This document shows, piece after piece, positions 1 through 7,771 of a stretch of DNA of 64,000 bases (the first letter of the stretch is position 1; the number at the start of each line of letters is the position of its first letter). Under the pieces are notes generated by a model. The model was not told where the DNA came from, did no database searches, and worked only from the letters and a program-made list of their open reading frames with translations. The DNA is from an uncultured Steroidobacter sp. (GTDB lineage: Bacteria; Pseudomonadota; Gammaproteobacteria; Steroidobacterales; Steroidobacteraceae): assembly GCF_937958065.1 (NCBI RefSeq), contig NZ_CALFXI010000019.1, positions 31,152 to 95,151 on the forward strand. The letters run 5' to 3'. The translations under genes and the position numbers were made by a program.

Positions 1-1368
1 TACGTGAGCACGCTGAGGACCTGGGATGCGCACGTCTACGGCAATATCTTCGATTTGCCGGCAGGCCCCGTGCAGCTGGCAGCGGGCGTGCAGTTCATGA
101 AAGATTCGTTGAGTTACTCCCCGGACCGCAACACGGCCACTGGCGGCTGGCTGCAAGCGACGCCGACCCAGGCGTTCGACGCAAGTCGTACGAACGAGGG
201 GTACTACGCCGAAGTTCGTGTTCCGGTGTTTTCCGACCTCAACGCGCTCCCGGGCTTGTATGCCCTCGAGCTCTCGGCTGCGGCGCGCAAGGTGCATTAC
301 GAGCGCTCGCGCGAGAATCCGACCGTGCCGAAGTTCACGCTGCGTTGGCAGCCCTTCGACGATACCTTCGCGGTCCGCGCCAGCTACTCCGAGTCGTTCA
401 CTGCTCCGACGCTGTACGAGCTCTTCGGGCCGACGGGTGCAGGGTTCACCAGCAGCCAGCAGGTCGCCCGATATGACGCCAGCGGCAACCCGCTGGGCAC
501 GAGCACGGCAAACGTCCAGTTCCGGCAGCAGGACGGCGCGAACCCCGATCTCGAACCCTCGACATCCGACAACCTCTCGTTCGGACTGTCGTGGTCGCCC
601 AGGGGTGCGCTGGACGGCTTCCAGGCCTCGTTGGATTACTACTCGATCAAGGAAAAGGACATCATCCGCACCCTGCCCTCCAACGATGTCATCCAGCATG
701 TCGAGCAGTTCGGTCCAAGCTCGCCGTTTGCGCAGTTCGTGAGGCTTGGTCAGTCCCTTGCCGGTGAGCTGCGTTTCGAAGACGGCGATCCGGTGACGGC
801 GCCAGGACAGATGACGAACCGTCCTTCGGATGAAGTCTGGCTCACGCTGCTCAACGTCAACGTGGCGAAGATCGAGCAGGACGGTATCGACCTGAAGCTG
901 GGTTATTCGTTCAGCACCGACTCATGGGGTGAGTTTTCGACTCAGCTCAACGTCAACTATCTGATGTCGTATGAGCAGGAGCTCGTCCCCGGTCTGTTGC
1001 CTGCCGAGGATTTGAGCGGCGTTTACAACGACGACTTCGGTCTGTTCCCGGAATGGGGCGCCTTCCTCCAGCTCGGCTGGCGCTACGGTGCGTTCTCGGC
1101 CACCATCAACGGAACGTTCATGCCCGGTGTGGACGATGTGACGTTCGGCGAACCGTACTTCAAAGTGGATAGCTACAGGGCCTTCGATCTGCGGCTCGGC
1201 TACAACTTCGAAGCCCTCGGTCCGAATGTGCAGCTCAACGTCGGCGTCAACAATTTCACCGATGAAGAGCCGCCGTACATCGAATCCGAGGCCAATCAAA
1301 ACCGCGACATCAACACGTACGATCCGATCGGCCGGTTCTACTTCGCGGAGCTGAGCTACCGGTTCTGA
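1..1368 (+). CDS. TonB-dependent outer-membrane receptor, C-terminal part (5' end outside window)
   Basis: The frame is open from base 1, so only the last 455 residues or so of the protein are present. The visible part is beta-barrel: amphipathic strands ending in aromatic residues, the receptor barrel motif FTAPTLYELFGP near residue 137, the late motif NVGVNNFTDEEPPY and a terminal Phe (SYRF) as recognised by the BAM complex. The plug domain and signal peptide lie upstream of the window. It would import a large ligand across the outer membrane using TonB energy; the ligand cannot be told from the sequence. A strong terminator follows within 30 bp, so it is transcribed separately from the second receptor at 2309. 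Confidence 0.9.
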   Translation, partial: YVSTLRTWDAHVYGNIFDLPAGPVQLAAGVQFMKDSLSYSPDRNTATGGWLQATPTQAFDASRTNEGYYAEVRVPVFSDLNALPGLYALELSAAARKVHYERSRENPTVPKFTLRWQPFDDTFAVRASYSESFTAPTLYELFGPTGAGFTSSQQVARYDASGNPLGTSTANVQFRQQDGANPDLEPSTSDNLSFGLSWSPRGALDGFQASLDYYSIKEKDIIRTLPSNDVIQHVEQFGPSSPFAQFVRLGQSLAGELRFEDGDPVTAPGQMTNRPSDEVWLTLLNVNVAKIEQDGIDLKLGYSFSTDSWGEFSTQLNVNYLMSYEQELVPGLLPAEDLSGVYNDDFGLFPEWGAFLQLGWRYGAFSATINGTFMPGVDDVTFGEPYFKVDSYRAFDLRLGYNFEALGPNVQLNVGVNNFTDEEPPYIESEANQNRDINTYDPIGRFYFAELSYRF

Positions 1369-1394
1369 TACGCGAACAGTCGGTAACGACATTC

Positions 1395-1423
1395 AGGCCG
1401 GTCCGTGAGGACCGGCCTTTTTT
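1395..1423 (+). terminator. Rho-independent terminator after the first TonB receptor
   Basis: A perfect 10-bp stem (1395-1404 with 1409-1418), a GTGA tetraloop and a run of T at 1419-1423. It lies 26 bp after the receptor stop codon. Confidence 0.93.
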
Positions 1424-1540
1424 GTGGCGCGTCCCCTGGTGTGGGAAGGCGGCGGGCGTGAGACCCCCTCCGACCCGATCGGCCAACAACGAGCTTCTCC
1501 CGCGGCGATGCGCGTTGATGAAATTATTTCTACTTGAGCC

Positions 1541-1554
1541 CTAACTAAAGTTAG
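1541..1554. promoter_or_regulatory. Perfect inverted repeat, operator-like
   Basis: Arms CTAACT and AGTTAG with a 2-bp centre. It lies in an AT-rich patch that contrasts with the GC-rich surroundings. A repressor or activator site is possible; the regulator is unknown. Confidence 0.35.
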
Positions 1555-1609
1555 TCGGCACCCGAGCGTAACCAGCCGGTGATGCTGTAGCGAGCGTGTA
1601 CCGTCGCGG

Positions 1610-1627
1610 GTGTGACGTAGCTCACAC
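1610..1627. promoter_or_regulatory. CRP/Clp-type binding site
   Basis: GTGTGA-N6-TCACAC, an exact match to the CRP half-site pair TGTGA-N6-TCACA, extended by one symmetric base on each side. A TAAAAT box at 1662-1667 would place the site about 55 bp upstream of a start near 1674, reading toward the receptor at 2309. The match is seen; its use by a CRP-family protein is inferred. Confidence 0.55.
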
Positions 1628-1634
1628 TATGTTT

Positions 1635-2018
1635 CTACGGCGCGCGGAACACATTCACGCATAAAATTTGGGCGGGCTCCTGCAATTCATGGACCGCGAC
1701 GAGCCTATCGCGCAGGGTCGCGCCGGACTGCTCCAGCATCCGCCCGTCATTGCCTCTTTTTGCTCCGGGCCGCATCGGCATCAGCCTTTGATGCGCGAGG
1801 TCCACGTGCCGCTCGCCGACATTGAGCGAGAGTTGCCGGGGAGCCTGAGCGCTGGGCTGCTCGAACCGCGCGACGGCGCTCGCTGCCATGAGCACGTCCG
1901 GAATGTGGGCCCGGCCTTGAGCCTTGCAGATCCGGGCGATCACTCGCCGGTCCAGCTCGGGGCGCAGTCGGATCTGCGCCGACGGGGTTGTGAGGTAAAT
2001 CTTACAGACCGCGGTTCA
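1635..2018 (-). pseudogene. Possible decayed ribbon-helix-helix-like small ORF
   Basis: The minus-strand frame is open from the TGA at 2016-2018 down to a stop near 1635. Its start resembles a ribbon-helix-helix fold: a strand (QIRLR), a helix (PELDRRVIARICKAQGR) and a second helix (HIPDVLMAASAVARFE). Codon third positions are mostly G or C, as in real genes here. There is no ATG or TTG ahead of this motif; the only standard start is a GTG at 1943, inside the first helix. No toxin partner is visible. I regard it as a remnant or chance similarity. Confidence 0.2.
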
Positions 2019-2044
2019 CGGATCGTTCGCAGCGACCCGAGACC

Positions 2045-2066
2045 CGCGTTGTCTATGTACAACGCG
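2045..2066. promoter_or_regulatory. Perfect 8-bp inverted repeat with 6-bp spacer
   Basis: Arms CGCGTTGT and ACAACGCG separated by CTATGT. Size and spacing suit a dimeric helix-turn-helix regulator. It lies about 245 bp upstream of the receptor start. Confidence 0.4.
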
Positions 2067-2098
2067 CAACCCACGGCGTCGCTTCGTGCTCGACGCAC

Positions 2099-2112
2099 CT
2101 TACTTAAGTAAG
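2099..2112. promoter_or_regulatory. Perfect 14-bp palindrome, operator-like
   Basis: CTTACTTAAGTAAG is fully self-complementary and AT-rich in a GC-rich background. It lies about 200 bp upstream of the receptor start. It could be a regulator site or part of a promoter. Confidence 0.35.
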
Positions 2113-2308
2113 TGATTTACAACCGACACTGGGGCAGAACTTCCACGAAATCCGCTTGTTGGCGCGAAACCATCAGTTGTATGCTCAGCACACTTCGGTC
2201 CACGCTGTCGGCTTGCAATCCGTCGGCTGTTGCGCATCGATCACGGCCAGCCTCATTCACGCAGCTGAATGGCTTGACAAAATCTTACCTCTTGCAGGAG
2301 GAGTGGAA

Positions 2309-5230
2309 ATGAAATCGACCAGTAATTCCGTACGGTACGCAGTCCACTGCGTGCTGTTGGCCAGCGCGGCGACCGCGCTGCCGGCGGTGCCGGCGTTGGC
2401 TCAGGAGAGCGACGCGGCTGCCCGTCCCATCGAAGAAGTGGTGATCACCGGTTCGCGCATTCGTCGCGTTGACGAAGAAACCGCGAGCCCCGTGTTCGTC
2501 ATGGATCAGAGCATGATCGCCAATACCGGCGTGCAGACGATGGGCGACCTGATGATGCGCGTGCCGGCCATCTCCGGCGCGGCCACCAACCCGCAGGTCA
2601 ACAACGGCGGCGGTACCGGTGAGTCGAACGTCGAGCTGCGCGGCCTCGGTGCTCAGCGCACCCTGGTGCTGTTGAACGGCCGCCGTATCAACGTTCTCGG
2701 CGCCAACGGCACGACCTCGGCCGTCGACATCAACATGATCCCGATCAACATGATCGAGCGGGTCGAAGTGCTCAAGGAAGGCGCGGGCGCCGTGTACGGC
2801 TCCGACGCCATTGCGGGCGTGGTGAACTTCATCACCAAGAAGAACTTCGACGGCGCCGAAATCAACGTCGAATACGGCCAGACCGGCAAGAGCGATGGCG
2901 AGCGCCAGTCCGCCAGCCTCACGCTCGGCAGCACCGGCGACAAGATGAGCGTGATCTTCGGCGTGAACTACAACAAGCAGAAGGCCGTGTCTGCCGCCGA
3001 TCGTGCGTTCTCCTCCAGCGCGCTGTACCTCTACGGCGGCGGCGTGAGCGTCGGCGGATCGAGCCGTACGCCGCGCGGCCGCATCACGTTGCCTGAGCTG
3101 GATGACGACGGCAATCCCGTTCCGGGCTCGTTCGCCGATGAGTTCGGCTGCGGCAGCGTGACGCGCATTCCGGGCAGCGATGGCCTGACTCGCGACAGCT
3201 ACCGCTGCTACAGCGGCGGCGCGGATGCCTATAACTACCAGCCGTTCAACCTGCTGATCACGCCGACCGAGCGCAGCAGCTTCTTCACGATGCTGAACTA
3301 CCAGATCAACGACGACGTCGAGGCCTACGGCGAAGTGGTGTACAACCGCACCCGCTCGGGCTTCCAGATCGCGCCGCTGCCGTTCGACGCGAACGCCGAC
3401 GATATCGTCATTTCCTCGCGGAACGCTTACAACCCGTGGCGCGATATCGTCGATCCAGTCACTGGCGACGTGGTGACGCCGGGCTTGAGCTTCGGCGGCG
3501 TGGATGGCTTGAATCCGAACTTCCTGACCCGTCTGGAATCGCTGGGCAATCGTCGCAGCGAAGTCAATACCGATTCCATCATTGCCAGCGCCGGCCTGCG
3601 CGGCAAGATCGGCGACACCAGCTGGGAATGGGACGCGGGCGCGCAGCTCGGTCGCATGAGCCAGCGTCAGAACATCAGCGGCTATCTGCTCAAGCCGCAG
3701 CTGCAGGCCGCCCTCGGCCCGAGCTACGAGATCTCCCCGGGCGTGTGGGGCTGCGGAACCAGCGCGGAGACGGCGATCGCCGGCTGTACGCCGATCAACA
3801 TCTTCAACCTGTCCGATCCGGCGCAGATCGCGGCCCTGCAGAAGATCTCCACCAACTATCGCAGCGATTACAGCTACGACAGCAGTGCATTCGCGCTGAA
3901 CACCAACGGCGAGCTGTTCGACACAGGCGCCGGCACGGTGCTGATGGCGATCGGTGCGGAGTACCGCACGCAGAAGGGCGTGTTCGAGACCGACGTGCTG
4001 ACGCGCGGCGAGCCGCCGTTGTATCTGTCGTGCTTGCTGGCGCAGGAAACCTGTACCGGCGACTCTTCGGCCAAGTACAACGTGCGCGAGGTCTACACCG
4101 AGTTCTTCGTGCCGCTGCTGAAGGACCTGCCGGGTGTGCAGTCGTTGAACGTCACCGCCGGTGTCCGTTATTCGGACTACTCGATCGATTCGATCGGCGA
4201 CGACACCAACGCCCAGTTCAAGGTCGAGTATCGTCCGATGTCCGACCTGCTGGTGCGCGGTTCGTATGCTCAGGTGTTCCGTGCGCCGACCATCCTCGAT
4301 CTGTCGAAGGCGCCGTCGCAGGACTCGCCGACCTTCATCGATCCTTGCGCGGGTCTGACTGCGGAACAGCTGGCCAATCCGAACCTGGCTCGTGCCTGCG
4401 TGGGCGTGCCGCCCGGCTTCAGCCAGCCGAACAGCCAGATCACCGGCCTGATCCTCGGCAACCCGAACCTGAAGCCGGAAACGGGTGACGTGACCACGTT
4501 CGGCGTGGTGTACGACCCGAACTTCGTCGAGGGTCTGTCGGTGTCCCTGGATTACTGGAAGTACAAGATCGAGGACCTGATCACTCCGCTCGATCCGAAC
4601 TTCGCGGTCGAGCAGTGCGTCGAGACGGGCACCTACTGCGATCTGATGTATCGCTATCCGGCGAGCAGCCCGAACCGCGGCCAGTTCCAGGTGTTCCAGG
4701 AGCCGATCGTCAACCTCGGCGTGCTGGAGACCGACGGCTTCGATATCGGCGTGAAGTACGCGCTGCGCGAGACCCCGATCGGCTCGTTCAACATTTCGCT
4801 GGACATGACCAAGATCAACAGCTACGAGAACACCCCGTCGCCGGGTGCTGCTCCGGTGGAGATCGCTGGCACGTTCGATCGCCAGTTCGGCAACTACGCC
4901 AAGTGGCGCGGCCTGATGGGCGTGGGCTGGGCGATGGGCGGCTTCGACGGCTTGCTGTCGCTGCGTTACATCCACAGCTACAAGATCATCGGCCCGGATG
5001 GCGGTCTGACGGATGAGCCGCCGCTGGAGATCGGTTCGATGACCTATGTCGACGCGACCGTGGGCTACACGTTCCCGACCGACACGAAGATCCAGGTCGG
5101 CGGCATCAACCTGACCGACAAGCAGCCGCCGCTGCTGTATCAGAACAACGTGCTCAATGCGAACACCGACGTGTCCACCTACGACCTGCTGGGCCGTCGC
5201 TGGTACGTCAGCCTGTCGCAGAAGTTCTGA
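2309..5230 (+). CDS. TonB-dependent outer-membrane receptor
   Basis: A full-length receptor of 973 residues. The ATG at 2309 follows a very strong ribosome site (AGGAGGAG at 2296-2303, 5-nt spacing) and opens a signal peptide ending near ALAQ-ESD, residue 32; an in-frame start upstream at 2156 lacks these. EEVVITGSRI soon after the signal peptide is a TonB-box-like stretch. The plug domain follows (RGLGAQRTLVLLNGRR, IERVEVLKEGAGAVYGSDAIAGVVN), then a long barrel with the FRAPTILDLSKAP motif and a terminal Phe. Ligand unknown; several Cys residues sit in the predicted outer loops. Its downstream neighbours are a hydroxylase/sulfotransferase cluster, and such enzymes are often found beside receptors of this kind. 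Confidence 0.95.
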   Translation: MKSTSNSVRYAVHCVLLASAATALPAVPALAQESDAAARPIEEVVITGSRIRRVDEETASPVFVMDQSMIANTGVQTMGDLMMRVPAISGAATNPQVNNGGGTGESNVELRGLGAQRTLVLLNGRRINVLGANGTTSAVDINMIPINMIERVEVLKEGAGAVYGSDAIAGVVNFITKKNFDGAEINVEYGQTGKSDGERQSASLTLGSTGDKMSVIFGVNYNKQKAVSAADRAFSSSALYLYGGGVSVGGSSRTPRGRITLPELDDDGNPVPGSFADEFGCGSVTRIPGSDGLTRDSYRCYSGGADAYNYQPFNLLITPTERSSFFTMLNYQINDDVEAYGEVVYNRTRSGFQIAPLPFDANADDIVISSRNAYNPWRDIVDPVTGDVVTPGLSFGGVDGLNPNFLTRLESLGNRRSEVNTDSIIASAGLRGKIGDTSWEWDAGAQLGRMSQRQNISGYLLKPQLQAALGPSYEISPGVWGCGTSAETAIAGCTPINIFNLSDPAQIAALQKISTNYRSDYSYDSSAFALNTNGELFDTGAGTVLMAIGAEYRTQKGVFETDVLTRGEPPLYLSCLLAQETCTGDSSAKYNVREVYTEFFVPLLKDLPGVQSLNVTAGVRYSDYSIDSIGDDTNAQFKVEYRPMSDLLVRGSYAQVFRAPTILDLSKAPSQDSPTFIDPCAGLTAEQLANPNLARACVGVPPGFSQPNSQITGLILGNPNLKPETGDVTTFGVVYDPNFVEGLSVSLDYWKYKIEDLITPLDPNFAVEQCVETGTYCDLMYRYPASSPNRGQFQVFQEPIVNLGVLETDGFDIGVKYALRETPIGSFNISLDMTKINSYENTPSPGAAPVEIAGTFDRQFGNYAKWRGLMGVGWAMGGFDGLLSLRYIHSYKIIGPDGGLTDEPPLEIGSMTYVDATVGYTFPTDTKIQVGGINLTDKQPPLLYQNNVLNANTDVSTYDLLGRRWYVSLSQKF

Positions 5231-5285
5231 TAGCGACCGAACTGGCGCGGGACTCCACCCGCGCCGGGCCGGTGAAATCGCTTTG

Positions 5286-5317
5286 GGGCCGCGAGGTTTT
5301 TGCCTCGCGGCCCTTTT
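5286..5317 (+). terminator. Rho-independent terminator after the second TonB receptor
   Basis: A perfect 11-bp stem (5286-5296 with 5303-5313), a TTTTTG loop and TTTT at 5314-5317. It ends 18 bp before the next start codon, so the sulfotransferase at 5335 needs its own promoter, readthrough, or a promoter inside this short gap. Confidence 0.92.
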
Positions 5318-5334
5318 CTGTTTAGCTTGCGCGC

Positions 5335-7188
5335 ATGGCCGTCAGTTCCCGTTCGTCGTTATCCCCGGAGTTGCAGAACCTCCTCCGCGAGGCCGTGGCC
5401 GCGTTCAACGCGGGTCGGCTCGAGGCCGCGGCACGAACCTGCGAGCGAGTGCTGGCCCGCGCGCCGGGCAACTTGCGGGCACTGGGGATCTATGGCGCCG
5501 TCCTGCACGCGCAGGAGCGCTACACCGAGGCCGAGACGGTGTTCGGCGAGGTGGTGCAAGCCGATCCCAACAACGCCACGCATTGGATGAATCTGGCGAC
5601 CGCGCGGCGCGGGGCGGGCAATTTCGAAGCAGCCTTGCAGGCCTACCTGCGTGCCTCCGAGCTGGGCTGCGCCAGCGCCGATTTCTATTTCAACGTCGGT
5701 CTCACGCATCTGGATCGACGCGACTACGAATCCGCTCGCGCCGTGCTGAAAAAGGCGTTGGAGCTGGCGCCCGCCGATGCCTTGATCCGGTCTGAATACA
5801 TCCACGCCTGCTATGAAACGCTGGAGACCGAAGCAGCGCTCGAAGCGCTACAGGGCTGGACGGAGTTCTCCGGGTTGACGCCCGAGCAACTGGCCGAGGT
5901 GGGCCAGAGAATGATGAGTCTCGGCGAGACCGAGCGCGCCGAGCATGTCCTTTCGCAGCTCGCCGCCAACGAGCTCGACGCGCGCGCCACGCTCACCCTG
6001 GCGCAGATCATGGAGCGAACCAATCGACTGCAGGAAGCGCAGCGCCTGGTCGAGCGTCTGTCCAGCGATGGCTCCGCCGCGGCGCTCGGTATGGATCTGC
6101 TCGTCACTCGCGCGCAGCTGGCGCAGCGGACCGGCGATCACGAGCGCGCTTGCGAGTGGTTTCAGCAGGCGCTGTCGCAAGTCGTGCATGACCACGACCG
6201 CCATTTCGTCTTGTTTCCTTTGGTGAAGTCGCTGGATGCATTGAAGCGTTACGACGAGGCATTCGCCGCCATGACCGAGGCGCACACCTCGCAGGTCGCG
6301 CATCTGAAGCTCACCGCGCCGATGGCAGTCGCGCGCGGTACGCCGACCTGGGACATCACTCGTTGGGGCTGCGATCCGGCCGATATCGCTCAGTGGGATT
6401 ACGGCGATGCGCCGGCGCTGGAGGAAAGCCCGGTATTCGTGGTCGCTTTCCCGCGTTCGGGGACGACGTTGCTGGAACAAACGCTCGACGCACATCCGCA
6501 ACTGAAATCGATGGACGAGCAGCCCATCGTTCAGGCGGCACTCGATGACGTAATTGCCGCCGGCGTGCGCTATCCGGAGGAGATGGGAAAACTCACGGCG
6601 CAGCAGGTGGCGGCCATCCGCGGCCGCTATTTCGAGCGCGCGGCGGCGAAGGTGAAACGGGCGCCCGGTCAGCGCGTCGTCGACAAGAACCCGCTGAACA
6701 TGCTGCGGCTGCCAGTGATCAAGCGCTTGTTTCCGAACGCGCCCATCATTCTCGCGGTCCGGCATCCGTGCGATGTGGTGCTGAGTTGCTTCATGCAGCA
6801 CTTCCGCGCGCCGCATTTCGTGATGTTGTGTTCGGATCTGCAGACGCTCGCGGACGGCTATCGGCGCTCGTTCGACTTCTGGTACGAGCAGGCCGCCCTG
6901 CTGTCGCCGAACATTCTGGAAGTTCGCTATGAAAGCTTCGTGACAGACTTCGAGCGCGGCGTGCGCGAGATCGCGGAATTCCTGCGACTGCCCTGGGACG
7001 ACCGCATGCTGGCGCCCGCCGAGCACGCACGCGCCAAAGGCTATATCAGCACGCCGAGCTACTCGCAGGTCGTGCAGCCGGTGAATCAGAAGGCAGTGGG
7101 GCGCTGGCGTGCCTACGAGCGGCACCTCGCTCCCGTCATCCCTCGGCTGCAGCCTTATTTACAGCGCTGGGGTTACTCGGATCGATGA
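5335..7188 (+). CDS. TPR-repeat sulfotransferase
   Basis: A 617-residue protein in two parts. Residues about 10-330 are tetratricopeptide helices (for example AAFNAGRLEAAARTCERVLARAPGN, then a second unit ending ADPNNATHWMN). Residues about 365-610 are a PAPS-dependent sulfotransferase: the 5'-phosphosulfate loop FPRSGTTLLEQTL at 372-384 and the 3'-phosphate motif AVRHPCDVVLS near 474-484. No signal peptide, so it acts in the cytoplasm. The TPR part probably holds a protein or peptide substrate, as in tyrosylprotein sulfotransferase relatives; that is inference. Its 3' end overlaps the convergent oxygenase gene by 53 bp, which suggests the two are kept together. Confidence 0.9.
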   Translation: MAVSSRSSLSPELQNLLREAVAAFNAGRLEAAARTCERVLARAPGNLRALGIYGAVLHAQERYTEAETVFGEVVQADPNNATHWMNLATARRGAGNFEAALQAYLRASELGCASADFYFNVGLTHLDRRDYESARAVLKKALELAPADALIRSEYIHACYETLETEAALEALQGWTEFSGLTPEQLAEVGQRMMSLGETERAEHVLSQLAANELDARATLTLAQIMERTNRLQEAQRLVERLSSDGSAAALGMDLLVTRAQLAQRTGDHERACEWFQQALSQVVHDHDRHFVLFPLVKSLDALKRYDEAFAAMTEAHTSQVAHLKLTAPMAVARGTPTWDITRWGCDPADIAQWDYGDAPALEESPVFVVAFPRSGTTLLEQTLDAHPQLKSMDEQPIVQAALDDVIAAGVRYPEEMGKLTAQQVAAIRGRYFERAAAKVKRAPGQRVVDKNPLNMLRLPVIKRLFPNAPIILAVRHPCDVVLSCFMQHFRAPHFVMLCSDLQTLADGYRRSFDFWYEQAALLSPNILEVRYESFVTDFERGVREIAEFLRLPWDDRMLAPAEHARAKGYISTPSYSQVVQPVNQKAVGRWRAYERHLAPVIPRLQPYLQRWGYSDR

Positions 7189-7750
7189 ACAGCAGGTACG
7201 TGGAGATGATGTACTTGTCGCCCGAGATCGGTGGCAGCCCTTCGTGCTGGTACATCCAGTACGGAGGAAACATCAGCAAGCGGCCAGCGCGTGCCTCGAT
7301 GGTCACGTCCAGCTGTGGAAAGCGCGTGCCGCCGCCTTGCTCCACATCGTTCAGATACCACAGCAGCACCAGGTAGCGATTCGCCACATGGTTGATGGAG
7401 TCGAAATGCAGCTGAAACTGCTCCTGCTGCCCGGCGCGATAGCGCTTCAGGGTCAGGTTGGAGAACAGCGGCGAATTCGGGATCGGAATGGTCAGCCCCA
7501 CATCGCGGTTGTAGCGCTCCAGCGCCCGGTCGATCTGGCGGCGGAACATGCCCTGGAAGGCCGCGTCCGACAGACGGCTGACGTTCAGCTCGGTCCAGGC
7601 CGAATCCTCCAATCCGGCGCGCACGCCTCGGCCGTTGCGCATCTGGAAGCGCTCCAGCCCGGCGAAGGAGCCGATCATCTGCTGGCACAGGCCGGGATCC
7701 AGATCCAGATCGTAGGTGCGGATGTAGCGGCGCAGGTCTGCGTGGCTCAT
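7136..7750 (-). CDS. 2OG-Fe(II) oxygenase, prolyl 4-hydroxylase type
   Basis: 204 residues with the double-stranded beta-helix iron site: H115-x-D117 (LHFDSINH) and the distal H169 (YQHEGLPP), followed by GDKYIISTYL, where a Lys takes the place of the usual 2-oxoglutarate-binding Arg. The core QGGGTRFPQLDV...ARAGRLLMFPP is typical of the P4Hc family that hydroxylates proteins or small molecules using 2-oxoglutarate and O2. It is cytoplasmic. It is convergent and overlapping with the TPR-sulfotransferase and starts only 21 bp from the divergent TPR-aspartyl hydroxylase, so promoters must lie within or overlap coding sequence. Substrate unknown. Confidence 0.85.
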   Translation of the reverse strand: MSHADLRRYIRTYDLDLDPGLCQQMIGSFAGLERFQMRNGRGVRAGLEDSAWTELNVSRLSDAAFQGMFRRQIDRALERYNRDVGLTIPIPNSPLFSNLTLKRYRAGQQEQFQLHFDSINHVANRYLVLLWYLNDVEQGGGTRFPQLDVTIEARAGRLLMFPPYWMYQHEGLPPISGDKYIISTYLLFIDPSNPSAVNKAAAEG

Positions 7751-7771
7751 AGGCAGCTATAGTAGCGCGGA

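Larger units (their letters stand above)
1424..2308. promoter_or_regulatory. 885-bp leader region upstream of the second TonB receptor
   Basis: No convincing complete gene is present. The region carries four perfect inverted repeats, listed separately (1541-1554, 1610-1627, 2045-2066, 2099-2112), and a weak minus-strand coding-like stretch (1635-2018). A TAAAAT box at 1662-1667 follows the CRP-like site and could be a -10 element. The TTGACA at 2274 lies too close to the start codon to be a -35 for the receptor. I read the region as a regulatory leader plus decayed DNA. Confidence 0.5.

Noticed and set aside
1668..2111. Plus-strand open frame in the receptor leader
   Set aside because: Poor ribosome site, no recognisable motifs, and it covers strong inverted repeats; the other strand looks more coding-like.
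2274..2279. TTGACA as a -35 box for the second receptor
   Set aside because: The matching -10 would fall on the ribosome-binding site, leaving no room for a 5' leader.
2285..4975. Very long open frame on the minus strand opposite the second TonB receptor
   Set aside because: It is an antisense shadow of a high-GC gene, rich in His, Arg and Ala with no domain; the plus strand is a clear receptor.
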